From Hydractinia symbiolongicarpus (lineage: Eukaryota; Cnidaria; Hydrozoa; Anthoathecata; Hydractiniidae): a DNA stretch of 64,000 nt. Positions within the stretch are counted from its first letter, which is position 1. The number at the start of each line of letters is the position of its first letter. The DNA lies in contig NC_079887.1 of assembly GCF_029227915.1 (NCBI RefSeq), forward strand, positions 5,890,001 through 5,954,000, read 5' to 3'. Positions 53,751 to 64,000 of this stretch are shown piece by piece. Position numbers and translations under genes: made by a program. Under the pieces are notes generated by a model. The model was given only the letters and a program-made list of their open reading frames with translations, made no database searches and was not told the DNA's origin.

Positions 53751-56700
53751 CCAGAGTCAATCGTTTCACTGTTAAAAGCGATACAACTTAGTAATATCGG
53801 AAAAAAAATAAGTAAATACATGTTGGTACGAAGATGTGACGCAACCGTTGCAATTGAAACGGATTGACAACGTTAGAAAGTCAATGAAATGTAGTTTGTG
53901 AAACTGTCTCTATTTCTTCAGCGCAAACTAACGGCATGGATTGGTCCCACAGTAAAAAATGACTTATTTATCTTAATTTTTAAATAAAACGCTACCACAG
54001 CGCCCAGTGTAATCGCTGAGTTCCAGCAATCATGTCAAATTAGGAAGAATGTTATTTCTTGGGTCCAGTTAGCTCACTTATCCCATTTATAAGGTCACAG
54101 TCCAGAATCAGTTCAATTAAGTCCCACAGTGAATCGTTTCACTGTTAAAAGCGATACAACTTAGTAATATTGGGAAAAAAATCACTAAATACATGTTGGT
54201 ACGAATATTTGACGCAACCGTTGTATCTCTAACGGATTGACACCGTTAGAAAGTCAATGAAATGTAGTTTTTGAAACTGTCTCTATTTCTTCAGTGCGTG
54301 CTAACGGCCAGGATTGGTCCCACAATAAGGAAAGACTAATTTATCTAATTTTTTAAATAAAGCGCTACCACAGAGCCTAGTGTACTCGTTGAATTCAAGC
54401 AATCATGTCAAATTAAGAAGAATGTTATTATTTAGAGTCCAATTGGCTCATTTATCACATTTATAAGGTCACAGTCCAAAGTTACATCAATTAAGTCCCA
54501 GAGTCAATTGTTTCACTGTTAAAAGCGATATAACTTAGTAGTATCGGAAATATATCACTGAATACATGTTGGTACGAGAATGTGACGCAACCGTTGTAAC
54601 TCAAGCGGGTTGATACCGCCAAAAAGTCAATGAAATGTAGTTTTTGAGAATGTCTTTAATTCTTCAGTGCGTGCTAACGGCCAGGATTGGTCCTATAGTA
54701 AAAAAAGACTTATTTATCTAAATTTTTTAATAAAGCGCTACCACAGAGCCTAGTGTAATCGCTGAATTCTAGCAATCATGTCAATTTAAGAAGAATGTTA
54801 TTCCTTGGAGTCCAATTGGCTCATTTATCACATTTATAAGGTCACAGTCCAGAATCAGTTTAGTTAAGTCCCAGAGTCAATCGTTTCACTGTTAAAAGCG
54901 ATACAACTTAGTAATATTGGAAAAAGTCACTATCTACATGTTGGTATAAGCATGTGACGCAACCGTTGTAACTCAAACGGACTGATACCCTTAGAAAATC
55001 ATTAAAATGTAGTTTTGGAAGCTGTCTCTACTTCTTCAGCGCGCGATAACGGCTTGGATTTGTCCCGCAATAAAAGCTGACTTATTTATCTTATTTTTTA
55101 AAAAAAACGCTACCACAGCGCCCAGTGTAATCGCTGAGTTCCGGCAATCATGTCAAATTAAGAAGAATTTACTTCTTGTTTCCAGTTGGCTCACTTATCA
55201 CATTTATAAGGTCACCGTCCAAATTTACTTCAATTAAGTCCCACAGTGAATCGTTTCACTGTTAAAAGCGATACAACTTAGTAATATCGGAAAAAAAATC
55301 ACTAAATACATGTTGGTACGATAATTTGACGCAACCGTTGTAACTCTAACGGATTGACACCGTTACAAAGTCAATGAAATGTAGTTTTTGAAACTGTCTC
55401 TATTTCTTCAGTGCGTGCTAACGGCCAGGATTGGTCCCACAGTAAGGAAAGACTAATTTATCTAATTTTTTAAATAAAGCGCTACCACAGAGCCTAGTGT
55501 ACTCGTTGAATTCAAGCAATCATGTTAAATTAAGAAGAATGTTATTCTTTAGAGTCCAATTGGCTCATTTATCACATTTATAAGGTCACAGTCCAAAGTT
55601 ACTTCAATTAAGTCCCAGAGTCAATCGTTTCAATGTTAAAAGCGATATAACTTAGTAGTATCGGAAATATATCACTGAATACATGTTGGTACGACAATGT
55701 GACGCAACCGTTGTAACTCAAGCGGGTTGATACCGCCAAAAAGTCAATGAAATGTAGTTTTTGAGAATGTCTTTAATTCTTCAGTGCGTGCTAACGGCCA
55801 GGATTGGTCCCATAGTAAAAAAAGACTTATTTATCTAAATTTTTAAATAAAGCGCTACCACAGAGCCTAGTGTAATCGCTGAATTCTAGCAATCATGTCA
55901 ATTTAAGAAGAATGTTATTCCTTGGAGTCCAATTGGCTCATTTATCACATTTATAAGGTCACAGTCCAGAATCAGTTTAGTTAAGTCCCAGAGTCAATCG
56001 TTTCACTGTTAAAAGCGATACAACTTAGTAATATCGGAAAAAGTCACTATCTACATATTGGTATGAGCATGTGACGCAACCATTGTAACTCAAACGGACT
56101 GATACTGTTAGAAAATCATTGAAATGTAGTTTTTGAAGCTGTCTCTACTTCTTCAGCGCGCGATAACGGCTTGGTTTGGTCCCACAGTAAAAACTGACTT
56201 ATTTATCTTAATTTTCAAGTGAATCGCTACCAAAGCGCCCAGTGTAACCGCTGAGTTCCGGCAATCATGTCAAATTAAGAAGAATGATATTTCCTGGGGT
56301 CCAATTGGCTAACTTATCACATTTATAAGGTCACAGTCCAAATTTACTTCAATTAAGTCCCACAGTGAATCGTTTCACTGTTAAAAGCGATACAACTTAG
56401 TAATATCGGAAAAAAAATCACTAAGTACATGTTGGTACGAATATTTGACGCAACCGTTGTAACTCAAACGGATTGACACCGTTAGAAAGTCAATGAAATG
56501 TAGTTTTTGAAACTGTCTCTATTTCTTCAGTGCGTGCTAACGGCCAGGATTGGTCCCACAGTAAGGAAAGACTAATTTATCTAATTTTTTAAATAAAGCG
56601 CTACCACAGAGCCTAGTGTACTCGCTGAATTCAAGCAATCATGTCAAATTAAGAAGAATGTTATTCTTTAGAGTCCAATTGGCTCATTTATCACATTTAT

Positions 56701-57545
56701 AAGGTCACAGTCCAAAGTTACTTCAATTAAGTCCCAGAGTCAATCGTTTCACTGTTAAAAGCGATATAACTTAGTAGTATCGGAAATATATCACTGAATA
56801 CATGTTGGTACGACAATGTGACGCAACCGTTGTAACTCAAGCGGGTTGATACCGCCAAAAAGTCAATGAAATGTAGTTTTTGAGAATGTCTTTAATTCTT
56901 CAGTGCGTGCTAACGGCCAGGATTGGTCCCATAGTAAAAAAAGACTTATTTATCTAAATTTTTAAATAAAGCGCTACCACAGAGCCTAGCGTAATCGCTG
57001 AATTCTAGCAATCATGTCAATTTAAGAAGAATGTTATTCCTTGGAGTCCAATTGGCTCATTTATCACATTTATAAGGTCACAGTCCAGAATCAGTTTAGT
57101 TAAGTCCCAGAGTCAATCGTTTCACTGTTAAAAGCGATACAACTTAGTAATATCGGAAAAAGTCACTATCTACATATTGGTATGAGCATGTGACGCAACC
57201 GTTGTAACTCAAACGGACTGATACTGTTAGAAAATCATTGAAATGTAGTTTTTGAAGCTGTCTCTACTTCTTCAGCGTGCGATAACGGCTTGGATTGGTC
57301 CCACAATAAAAACTGACTTATTTATCTTAATTTTCAAGTGAGTCACTACCAAAGCGCCCAGTGTAATCGCTGAGTTCCGGCAATCATGTCAAATTAAGAA
57401 GAATGATATTTCCAGGGGTCCAATTGGCTCATTTATCACATTTATCAGGTCACAGTCCAAAGTTACTTCAATTAAGTCCCAGAGTCAATCGTTTCACTGT
57501 TAAAAGCGATATAACTTAGTAGTATTGGAAATATATCACTGAATA

Positions 57546-57733
57546 CATGTTGGTACCACAATGTGACGCAACCGTTGTAACTCAAACGGATTGATACCGC
57601 CTAAAAATCAATGAAATGTAGTTTTTGAGAATGTCTCTATTTCTTCAGCGCGTGCTAACGGTCAGGATTAGTCCAACAGTAAAGGAAGACTTATTTATCT
57701 AAATTATTAAATAAAGCGCTACCACAGAGCCTA
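57546..57733 (+). repeat. Half-length satellite monomer (188 bp)
   Basis: CATGTTGG at 57546 is followed by the next at 57734, 188 bp later. The monomer proceeds normally to CCACAGAGCCTA and then joins directly to CATGTTGG, so about 185 bp from GTGTACTCGCTG to CTAAATA are missing. The breakpoints share TA or a similarly short match. The loss is almost exactly half a monomer. It sits at the right border of the trimeric domain. Confidence 0.88.
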
Positions 57734-58105
57734 CATGTTGGTACGAATATGTGACGCAACCGTTGTAATTTAAACGGATTGACACCGTTAAAAAGTCAAT
57801 GAAATGTAGTTTTTGAAACTGTCTCTATTTCTTCAGCGCGCGATAAAAGTTTGGATTGGTCCCACAGTAAAAACTGACTTATTTATGTTATTTTTTAAAA
57901 AAAACGCTACCACAGCGCCGAGTGTAATCGCTGAGTTCCGGCAATCATGTCAAATTAAGAAGAATGTTATTTCTTGGTTCCAGTTGGCTCACTTATCACA
58001 TTTATAAGGTCACCGTCCAAAGTTAATTCAATTAAGTTCCACAGTCAATCATTTCACTGTTAAGAGCAATATAACTTAGTAGTATCGGAAAGATATCACT
58101 GAATA
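57734..58105 (+). repeat. Full-length monomer between two damaged ones
   Basis: Normal 372-bp monomer with the variants CGATAAAAGTTTGGATTGG and TTTTTTAAAAAAAACGC. A 64-codon open frame at 57813-58007 exists because frame-breaking stops present in other classes are changed; it has no sign of being a gene. Confidence 0.75.
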
Positions 58106-58449
58106 CATGTTGGTACGACAATGTGACGCAACTGTTGTAACTCAAGCGGATTGATACCGCCAAGAAGTCAATGAAATGTATTTTTTGAGAATGTCTTTAA
58201 TTCTTCAGTGCGTGCTAATGGCCAGGATTGGTCCCATAGTAAATAAAGTGCTACAACAGAGCCTAGTGTAATCGCTGAATTCCAGCAATCATGTCTATTT
58301 AGGAAGAATGTTATTCCTTTGAGTCCAATTGGCTCATTTATCACATTTATAAGGTCACAGTCCAGAATCAGTTTAATTAAGTCCCAGAGTCAATCGTTTC
58401 ACTGTTAAAAGCGATACAACTTAGTAATATCGGAAAAAGTCACTATCAA
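58106..58449 (+). repeat. Satellite monomer with a 29-bp deletion
   Basis: The monomer is 344 bp. At about 58238-58247, CCCATAGTAAA runs directly into TAAAGTGCTACAACAG. The segment that usually holds the A-run, GACTTATATATC and TTTTTAAA is gone. A run of A residues shared by both breakpoints makes replication slippage or microhomology joining likely. The A+T dyad and its upstream arm are lost here. Confidence 0.85.
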
Positions 58450-58821
58450 CATATTGGTATGAGCATGTGACGCAACCGTTTGACTCAAACGGACTGATAC
58501 TGTTAGAAAATCATTGAAATGTAGTTTTTGAAGCTGTCTCTACTTCTTCAGCGCGCGATAACGGCTTGGATTGGTCCCACAGTAAAAAGTGACTTATTTA
58601 TCTAAATTATTAAATAAAGCGCTACCACAGAGCCTAGTTTACTCGCTGAATTCCAGCAATCATGGCGAATTAAGAAGAATGTTATTCCTTGTAGTCCAAT
58701 TGGCTCATTTATTGCATTTACAAGGTCACAATCCAGAATCAGTTCAATTAAGTCCCACAGTCAATCGTTTTAATGTTAAAAGCGATATAACTTAGTAATA
58801 TCGGAAAAAAATCAGTAAATA

Positions 58822-60640
58822 CATGTTGGTACGAATTTGTGACGCAACCGTTGTAACTCAAATGGATTGATACCCGCATGAAGTCGATGAAATGTAGTTT
58901 TTGAGAATGTCTCTTTTTCTTGAGCGCGAATTAACGGCTAGGATTGGTCCCACAGTAAAAAAAAGACTTAATTATCTGAATTTTTAAATAAAGCGCTACC
59001 ACAGAGCCTAATGTAATCGCTGAAATCCAGCAATCACGTCAAATTAAGAAGAATGTTATTCCTTGTAGACCAATTGGCTCATTTATCACATTGATAAGGT
59101 CACAGTCCAGAATCAGTTCAATTAAGTCCCACAGTCAAACGTTTCACTGTTATAAGCGATGCAACCTAGTAATATCCGAATAATATCGCTAAATACATGT
59201 TGGCACGAATATGTGACCCAACCGTTGTAACTCAAACGGATTTATACCGCCAAAAAGTCAATGAAATATAGTTTTTGAAACTGTCGCTATTTCTTCAGCG
59301 CGCGATAACGTCTAGGATTGGTCCCACAGTACAAAATGACTTATTTATCTAAATTTTCAAATGAAGCGCTACCACAGCGCCCAGTGTAAAAGCTGAGTTC
59401 CGGCAATCATGTCAAATTAAGAAGAATGATATTTCTTGGGGTCCAGTTGGCTCACTTATCATATTTATAAGGTCACAGTTCAAAGTTACTGCAATTAAGT
59501 CCCAGAGTCAATCGTTTTAATGTTAAAAGCGATATAACTTAGTAATATGGGAAAAATAACACTAAATTCATGTTGGTACGAATATGTGACGCAACCGTTG
59601 TAACTCAAACGAATTGATATCCGCATGAAGTCGATGAAATGTAGTTTTTGAGAATGTCTCTATTTCTTCAGCGCGAATTAACGGCTAGGATTGGTCCCAC
59701 AGTAAAAAAAGACTTAATTATCTGAATTTTTAAATGAAGCGTTACCACAGCGCCCAGTGTAATCGCTGAACTCCAGCAATCACGTCAAATTAAGAAGAAT
59801 GTTTTTCCTTGTAGACCAATTAGCTCATTTATCACATTGATAAGGTCACAGTCCAGAATCAGTTCAATTAAGTCCCACAGTCAAACGTTTCACTGTTATA
59901 AGCGATGCAACCTAGTAATATCCGAATAATATCGCTAAATACATGTTGGCACGAATATGTGACCCAACCGTTGTAACTCAAACGGATTTATACCGCCAAA
60001 AATTCAATGAAATATAGTTTTTGAAACTGCCGCTATTTCTTCAGCGCGCAATAACGTCTAGGATTGGTCCCACAGTACAAAATGACTTATTTATCTAAAT
60101 TTTCAAATGAAGCGCTACCACAGCGCCCAGTGTAAAAGCTGAGTTCCCGCAATCATGTCAAATTAAGAAGAATGATATTTCTTGGGGTCCAGTTGGCTCA
60201 CTTATCATATTTATAAGGTCACAGTTCAAAGTTACTGTAATTAAGTCCCAGAGTCAATCGTTTTAATGTTAAAAGCGATGTAACCTAGTAATATCCGAAT
60301 ACTATCGCTAAATACATGTTGGCACAAATATGTGACCCAACCGTTGTAACACAAACGGATTTATACCGCCAGAAAGTCAATGAAATGTAGTTTTTGAAAC
60401 TGTCGCTATTTCTTCAGCTCGCGATAACGGCTAGGATCCCTCCCACTATAAAAAATGACTTATTTATCTAAGTTTTTAAATGAAGCGCTACCACAGTGCC
60501 AGTGTAATCGCTGAGTTCCGGCAATCATGTCGATTTAAGAAGAATGTTATTCCTTGGAGTGCAATTGGCGCATTTATTAAATATATAAGGTCACAGTCCA
60601 AAATCAGTTCAATTAAGTCCCAGAGTCAATCGTTTCACTG
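58822..60640 (+). repeat. Right domain, dimeric duplication of a GGCACGAATATG class
   Basis: TTGGCACGAATATGTGACCC occurs at about 59200 and 59946, 746 bp apart, and a related TTGGCACAAATATG at about 60320. Both dimer units carry GATA(C)CCGCATGAAGTCGATG, ATTATCTGAATTTTT and CCAGCAATCACGTC. The copies differ at more sites than copies in the middle of the window. A 68-codon open frame at 58589-58795 is a chance frame. Confidence 0.78.
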
Positions 60641-62130
60641 CTAAAAGTGATACAACTTAGTAATATCGGAAAAAAATCACTATCTACATGTTGGTACGAA
60701 CATGTGACGCAACCGTTGTAACTCAAACGGACTGATAGCGTTAGAAAGTCATTGAAATGTAGTTTGTGCAGCTGTCTCTACTTCTTCAGCGCGCCATAAC
60801 AGCTTGGATTGGTCCCACAGTACAAAATGACTTATTATCTACCTTTTTAAATGCAGCGCAACCACAGCGCCCAGTGTAATCGCTGAGTTCCGGCAATCAT
60901 GTCAAATTAAGAAGAATAATATTTCTTGGGGTACAGTTGGATCACTTATCACATTTATAAGGTCACAGCCCAGAATCAGTTCAATTAAGTCCCACAGTCA
61001 ATCGTTTCACTGTTAAAAGCGATACAACCTAGTAATATCAGAAAAATATTGCTAAATACATGTTGGTATGAATATGTGACACAACTGTTGTAACTTAAAC
61101 GGACTGACACCGTTAAAATGTCAATGAAACTTAGTTTTTGAAAATTTCTCTATTTCTTCAGCGCGCGATAACGGCTAGGATTGGTCCCACTGTAAAGAAT
61201 GACTTATTTATCTAAGTTTTTAAATAAAGCGCTACCACAGGGTCCAGTGTAATCGCTGAGTTCCGGCAATCATGTCAAATTAAGAATTATGATATTTTTT
61301 GGGGTCCAGTTGGCTCACTTATCACATTTATAAGGTCACAGTCCAAAGTTAGTTCAATTAAGTTCCACAGTCAATCGTTTCACTGTTAAAGGCGATAAAG
61401 CTTAGTAATATCGGAAAGATATCACTGAATACATGTTTGTACGAATATGTGACGCAACCGTTGTAACTCAAGCGGATTGATACCGCCAAGAAGTCAACGA
61501 AATGTAGTTTTACAGAATGTCTCTACTTCTTCAATATGTGCTAACGGCCAGGATTGGTTTCATAGTAAAAAAAGACTTATTTATCTAAATTTTTAAATAA
61601 AGCACTACCACAAAACCTAGTGTAATCGCTGAATTACAGCAATCATGTCGATTTAAGAAGAATGTTATTCCTTGGAGTGCAATTGGATCATTTATTACAT
61701 TTATAAGGTCACAGTCCAAAATCAGTTCAATTAAGTCCCAGAGTCAATCGTTTCACTGCTAAAAGCGATACAACTTAGTAATATCGGAAAAAATCACTAT
61801 CTACATGTTGGTACGAACATGTGACGCAACCGTTGTAACTCAAACGGACTGATGGCGTTAGAAAGTCATTGAAATGTTGTCTGTGCAGCTGTCTCTACTT
61901 CTTCAGCGCGCCATAACAGCTAGGATTGGTCCCACAGTGCAAAATGACTTATTTATCTACATTTTTAAATGCAACGCAACCACAGCGCCCAGTGTAATGC
62001 CTGAGTTCCGGCAATCATGTCAAATTAAGTTGAAGAATATTTCTTGGGGTACAGTTGGCTAACTTATCACATTTATAAGGTCACAGTCCAAAGTTACTTC
62101 AATTAAGTCCCACAGTCAAACTTTTCACTG
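60641..62130 (+). repeat. Right domain, 3-monomer duplication
   Basis: The distinctive TTCAGCGCGCCATAACAGC with GTGCAGCTGTCTC occurs near 60767 and again 1117 bp later near 61884, three monomers apart. GATGGCG against GATAGCG, and CACAGTGCAAAATG against CACAGTACAAAATG, separate the copies. A monomer with GACACAACTG and CTTAAACGGACTGACACC at about 61067 marks the return of the class last seen near 23640. Confidence 0.78.
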
Positions 62131-63666
62131 TTAAAAGCGATGCAACCTAGTAATATCCGAATACTATCGCTAAATACATGTTGGTACGAATATGTGACGC
62201 AACCGTTGTAACTCAAACCGATTCATACCGCCAGAAAGTCAATGAAGTGGAGTCTTTGAAACTGTTCCTATTTATTCAGCGCGTGCTAACGGCCAGGATT
62301 GGTCCCACAGTAAAAAAAGACTTATTTATTTAAAATTTTTAAATAAAGCGCTACCACAGAGCCTGATGTAATCGCTGAATTCCAGCAATCATGTCAAATT
62401 AAGAAGAATGTTGTTCCTTGGAGACCAATTGGCTCATTTATCACATTTATAAGGTCACAGTCCAGAATCAGTTCAATTAAGTCCCACAGTCAATCGATTC
62501 ACTGTTAAAAGCGGTGCAACCTAGTAATATCAGAAAAATATCGCTAAATACATGTTGGTATGAATATGTGACACAACCGTTGTAACTTAAACGGACTGAC
62601 ACCGTTAGAATGTCAATGAAACTTAGTTTTTGAAAATTTCTGTATTTCTTCAGCGCGCGATAACGGCTAGGATTGGTCCCACAGTAAAAAATGACTTATT
62701 TATCTAAGTTTTTAAATGAAGCGCTACAACAGGGTCCAGTGTAATCGCTGAGATCCGGCAATCATGTCAAAATAGGAAGAATGATATTTCTTGGGTCCAG
62801 TTGGCTCACTTATCACATTTATAAGGTCACAGTCCAAAGTTACTTCAAATAAGTCCCAGAGTCAATCGTTTCACTGTTAAAAGCGATATAACTTAGTGAT
62901 ATCGGAAAAATGTCACTAAGTACATGTTGGTACGCATATGTGACGCAACCGTTGTAACTCAAACGGATTGATACCGCCTAAAAATCAATGAAATGTAGTT
63001 TTTGAGAATGTCTCTATTTTTTCAGCGCGTGTTAACGGCCAGGATTAGTCCGACAGTAAAAGAGGACTTATTTATCTAATTTTTTGAATAAAGCGCTACC
63101 ACAGAGCCTAGTGTACTCGCTGAATTCCAGCAATCATGTCAAATTAAGAAGAATGTTATTCCTTAGAGTCCAATTGGCTCATTTATTGCATTTATAAGGT
63201 CACAGTTCAGAATCAGTTCAATTAAGTCCCACAGTCAATCGTTTCACTGTTAAAAGCGATGCAACCTAGTAATATCAGAAAAATATCGCTAAATACATGT
63301 TGGTATGAATATGTGACACAACCGTTGTAACTTAAACGGACTGACACCGATAGAATGTCAATGAAACTTAGTTTTTGAAAATTTCTCTATTTCTTTAGCA
63401 CGCGATAACGGCTAGGATTGGTCCCACAGTAAAAAATGACTTCTTTATCTTAATTTCTAAATAAAACGCTAGCACAGCGCCCAGTGTAATCGCTGAGTTC
63501 CAGCAATCATGTCAATTTAAGAAGAATGTTATTTCTTGGGTCAAATTAGCTCACTTATCACATTTATAAGGTCACAGTCCAAAGTTACTTCAATTAAGTC
63601 CCAGAGTCAATCGTTTCACTGTTAAAATCGATATAACTTAGTAATATCGGAAAATGTCACTAAATA
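62131..63666 (+). repeat. Right domain, outer-class monomers
   Basis: About four ordinary monomers. Two (from about 62550 and 63295) have GTATGAATATGTGACACAACC and ACTTAGTTTTTGAAAATTTC. They are close to monomers at about 16.5-24 kb and unlike those at 25-57 kb. No higher-order period can be read over so short a run. Confidence 0.75.
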
Positions 63667-64000
63667 CATGTTGGTATGCATATGTGACGCAACCGTTGTA
63701 ACTCAAACGGATTGATACCGCCTAAAAATCAATGAAATGTAGTTTTTGAGAATGTCTCTATTTCTTCAGCGCGTGCTAACGGCCAGGATTAGTCCCACAG
63801 TAAAAGAAGACTTATTTATCTGAAATTATTAAATAAAGCGCTACCACAGAGTCTAGTGTACTCGCTGAATTCCAGCAATCATTGCGAATTAAGAAGGATG
63901 TTATTCCTTGGAGTCCAATTGGCTCATTTATCACATTTACAAGGTCACAGTCCAGAATCAGTTCAATTAAGTCCCACAGTCAATCGTTCACTGTTAAAAG
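63667..64000 (+). repeat. Partial satellite monomer at the right edge
   Basis: This monomer starts at CATGTTGG (63667) and ends at ACTGTTAAAAG, about 334 bp, so the array continues past the window. The final bases are in almost the same phase as base 1 of the window, which fits an integral number of monomers and has no biological meaning. Confidence 0.88.

Larger units (their letters stand above)
49341..57545 (+). repeat. Trimeric higher-order repeat, ~1118 bp, about 7 copies
   Basis: The block CACTATCTACAT(A/G)TTGG has its TACAT at 49341, 50461, 51577, 52694, 54934, 56052 and 57171. Steps are near 1118 bp, except 52694 to 54934, which is two units (2240 bp). At the skipped position (about 53812) the expected monomer is replaced by an AGTAAATACATG class monomer. 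The three classes in order are the CACTATCTAC monomer, an AGTAAGGAAAGAC monomer and a CAAGCGGGTTGATACC monomer. The AAGCGGG variant is essentially confined to about 49-57 kb. Confidence 0.88.
1..64000 (+). repeat. Satellite DNA array, ~373-bp monomer, about 173 copies
   Basis: The landmark CATGTTGG (or a one-base variant) recurs at 45, 418, 791, 1164, 1538, 1910, 2282 and 2655, and keeps a mean spacing near 372.7 bp to 63667. Every monomer I followed has the same block order: CGCAACCGTTGTAAC, GTCAATGAAATGTAG, TTCTTCAGCGC, GGTCCCACAGTAAAA, a TTTTTAAATAAAG tract, CTACCACAG, GCAATCATGTC, AAGAAGAATG, CATTTATAAGGTCAC, TTCAATTAAGTCCCA and CACTGTTAAAAGCG. All copies are in one orientation, with no unrelated insertion apart from a 24-bp filler. 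There are stop codons in every frame, so it is non-coding. Its role is inferred to be constitutive heterochromatin, perhaps centromeric. The family is unrecognised. The plus sign only records the orientation used here. Confidence 0.97.

Noticed and set aside
49341-57545. CENP-B box, suggested by CGTTG and AAGCGGG in the trimeric domain
   Set aside because: The essential pattern NTTCGNNNNANNCGGGN is not met: TTCG is absent and the spacing between the two halves is too long.
57546-57733. 188-bp monomer as proof of an ancestral 186-bp unit
   Set aside because: Its sequence is simply the first half of a normal monomer joined to the next one, so it is better explained by a deletion.
48308-62062. 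Other open frames of about 62-73 codons (48308-48502, 49957-50148 minus strand, 51658-51879, 57813-58007, 58589-58795, 61874-62062)
   Set aside because: All fall in equivalent parts of the monomer in variants that happen to lose a stop. Their lengths never exceed 75 codons and no coding bias is apparent.
1-64000. CRISPR array
   Set aside because: The period is 373 bp and the whole unit is repeated. There are no short identical repeats separated by unrelated spacers.
1-64000. Transposon-derived repeat (MITE, SINE or LTR fragments)
   Set aside because: No terminal inverted repeats with target duplications, no tRNA-like A/B boxes, no poly(A) tails and no reverse transcriptase or transposase frames were seen.
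1-64000. Ribosomal RNA, 5S or tRNA gene cluster
   Set aside because: The monomer lacks tRNA-like folds, RNA polymerase III internal boxes and recognisable rRNA motifs.

Overview
The whole 64 kb window is one uninterrupted, head-to-tail tandem array of an A+T-rich satellite DNA with a monomer of about 373 bp. I hand-counted G+C at 36-37% in one monomer. Landmark spacing gives roughly 173 monomer equivalents, all in the same orientation. I could support no protein-coding gene, RNA gene, transposon, CRISPR array or unique sequence, and the few open frames of 60-75 codons are chance frames inside the repeat. Such an array implies a eukaryotic heterochromatic block, possibly centromeric or pericentromeric. 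I do not recognise the family or species. CpG is not depleted in the monomer I counted (15 observed against about 12 expected), which weakly favours a lineage without heavy germline CpG methylation, for example many invertebrates.

Layout, from spacing of diagnostic variants. 1-8617: mosaic of monomer variants with duplications at 2, 3, 4, 11 and 16 monomers. 8618-9099: two damaged monomers, one carrying a 24-bp non-satellite filler. 9100-13680: a dimeric higher-order repeat (HOR) of about 746 bp. 13681-24860: variants recurring at 2, 3, 5 and 7 monomers. 24861-32389: units of 3 and 5 monomers that add to an 8-monomer period of 2980 bp. 32390-39590: two full copies of an 8-monomer HOR (2981 bp) plus a partial one. 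39591-44230: three 4-monomer units of 1491 bp, the last two nearly identical. 44231-49340: mixed. 49341-57545: a 3-monomer HOR of about 1118 bp. 57546-58821: one half-length monomer and one with a 29-bp deletion. 58822-64000: divergent monomers resembling those left of 24 kb.

A monomer class carrying GTGACACAACC and CTTAAACGGACTGACACC occurs left of about 24 kb and right of about 61 kb. I did not see it between about 24.8 and 60 kb. The middle instead holds a class marked by CACTATCTACATATTGG. This looks like layered expansion: a younger, homogenised core inside an older flanking layer. Repeated units begin and end inside monomers, as expected from unequal exchange or replication-based amplification, while the short monomers carry end-joining-like scars.

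The conserved monomer has several small dyad symmetries. One, near its start, keeps a 7-base loop and shows partial paired changes in its arms. All coordinates come from reading landmarks by eye, so HOR boundaries are good to tens of bases unless exact positions are given.
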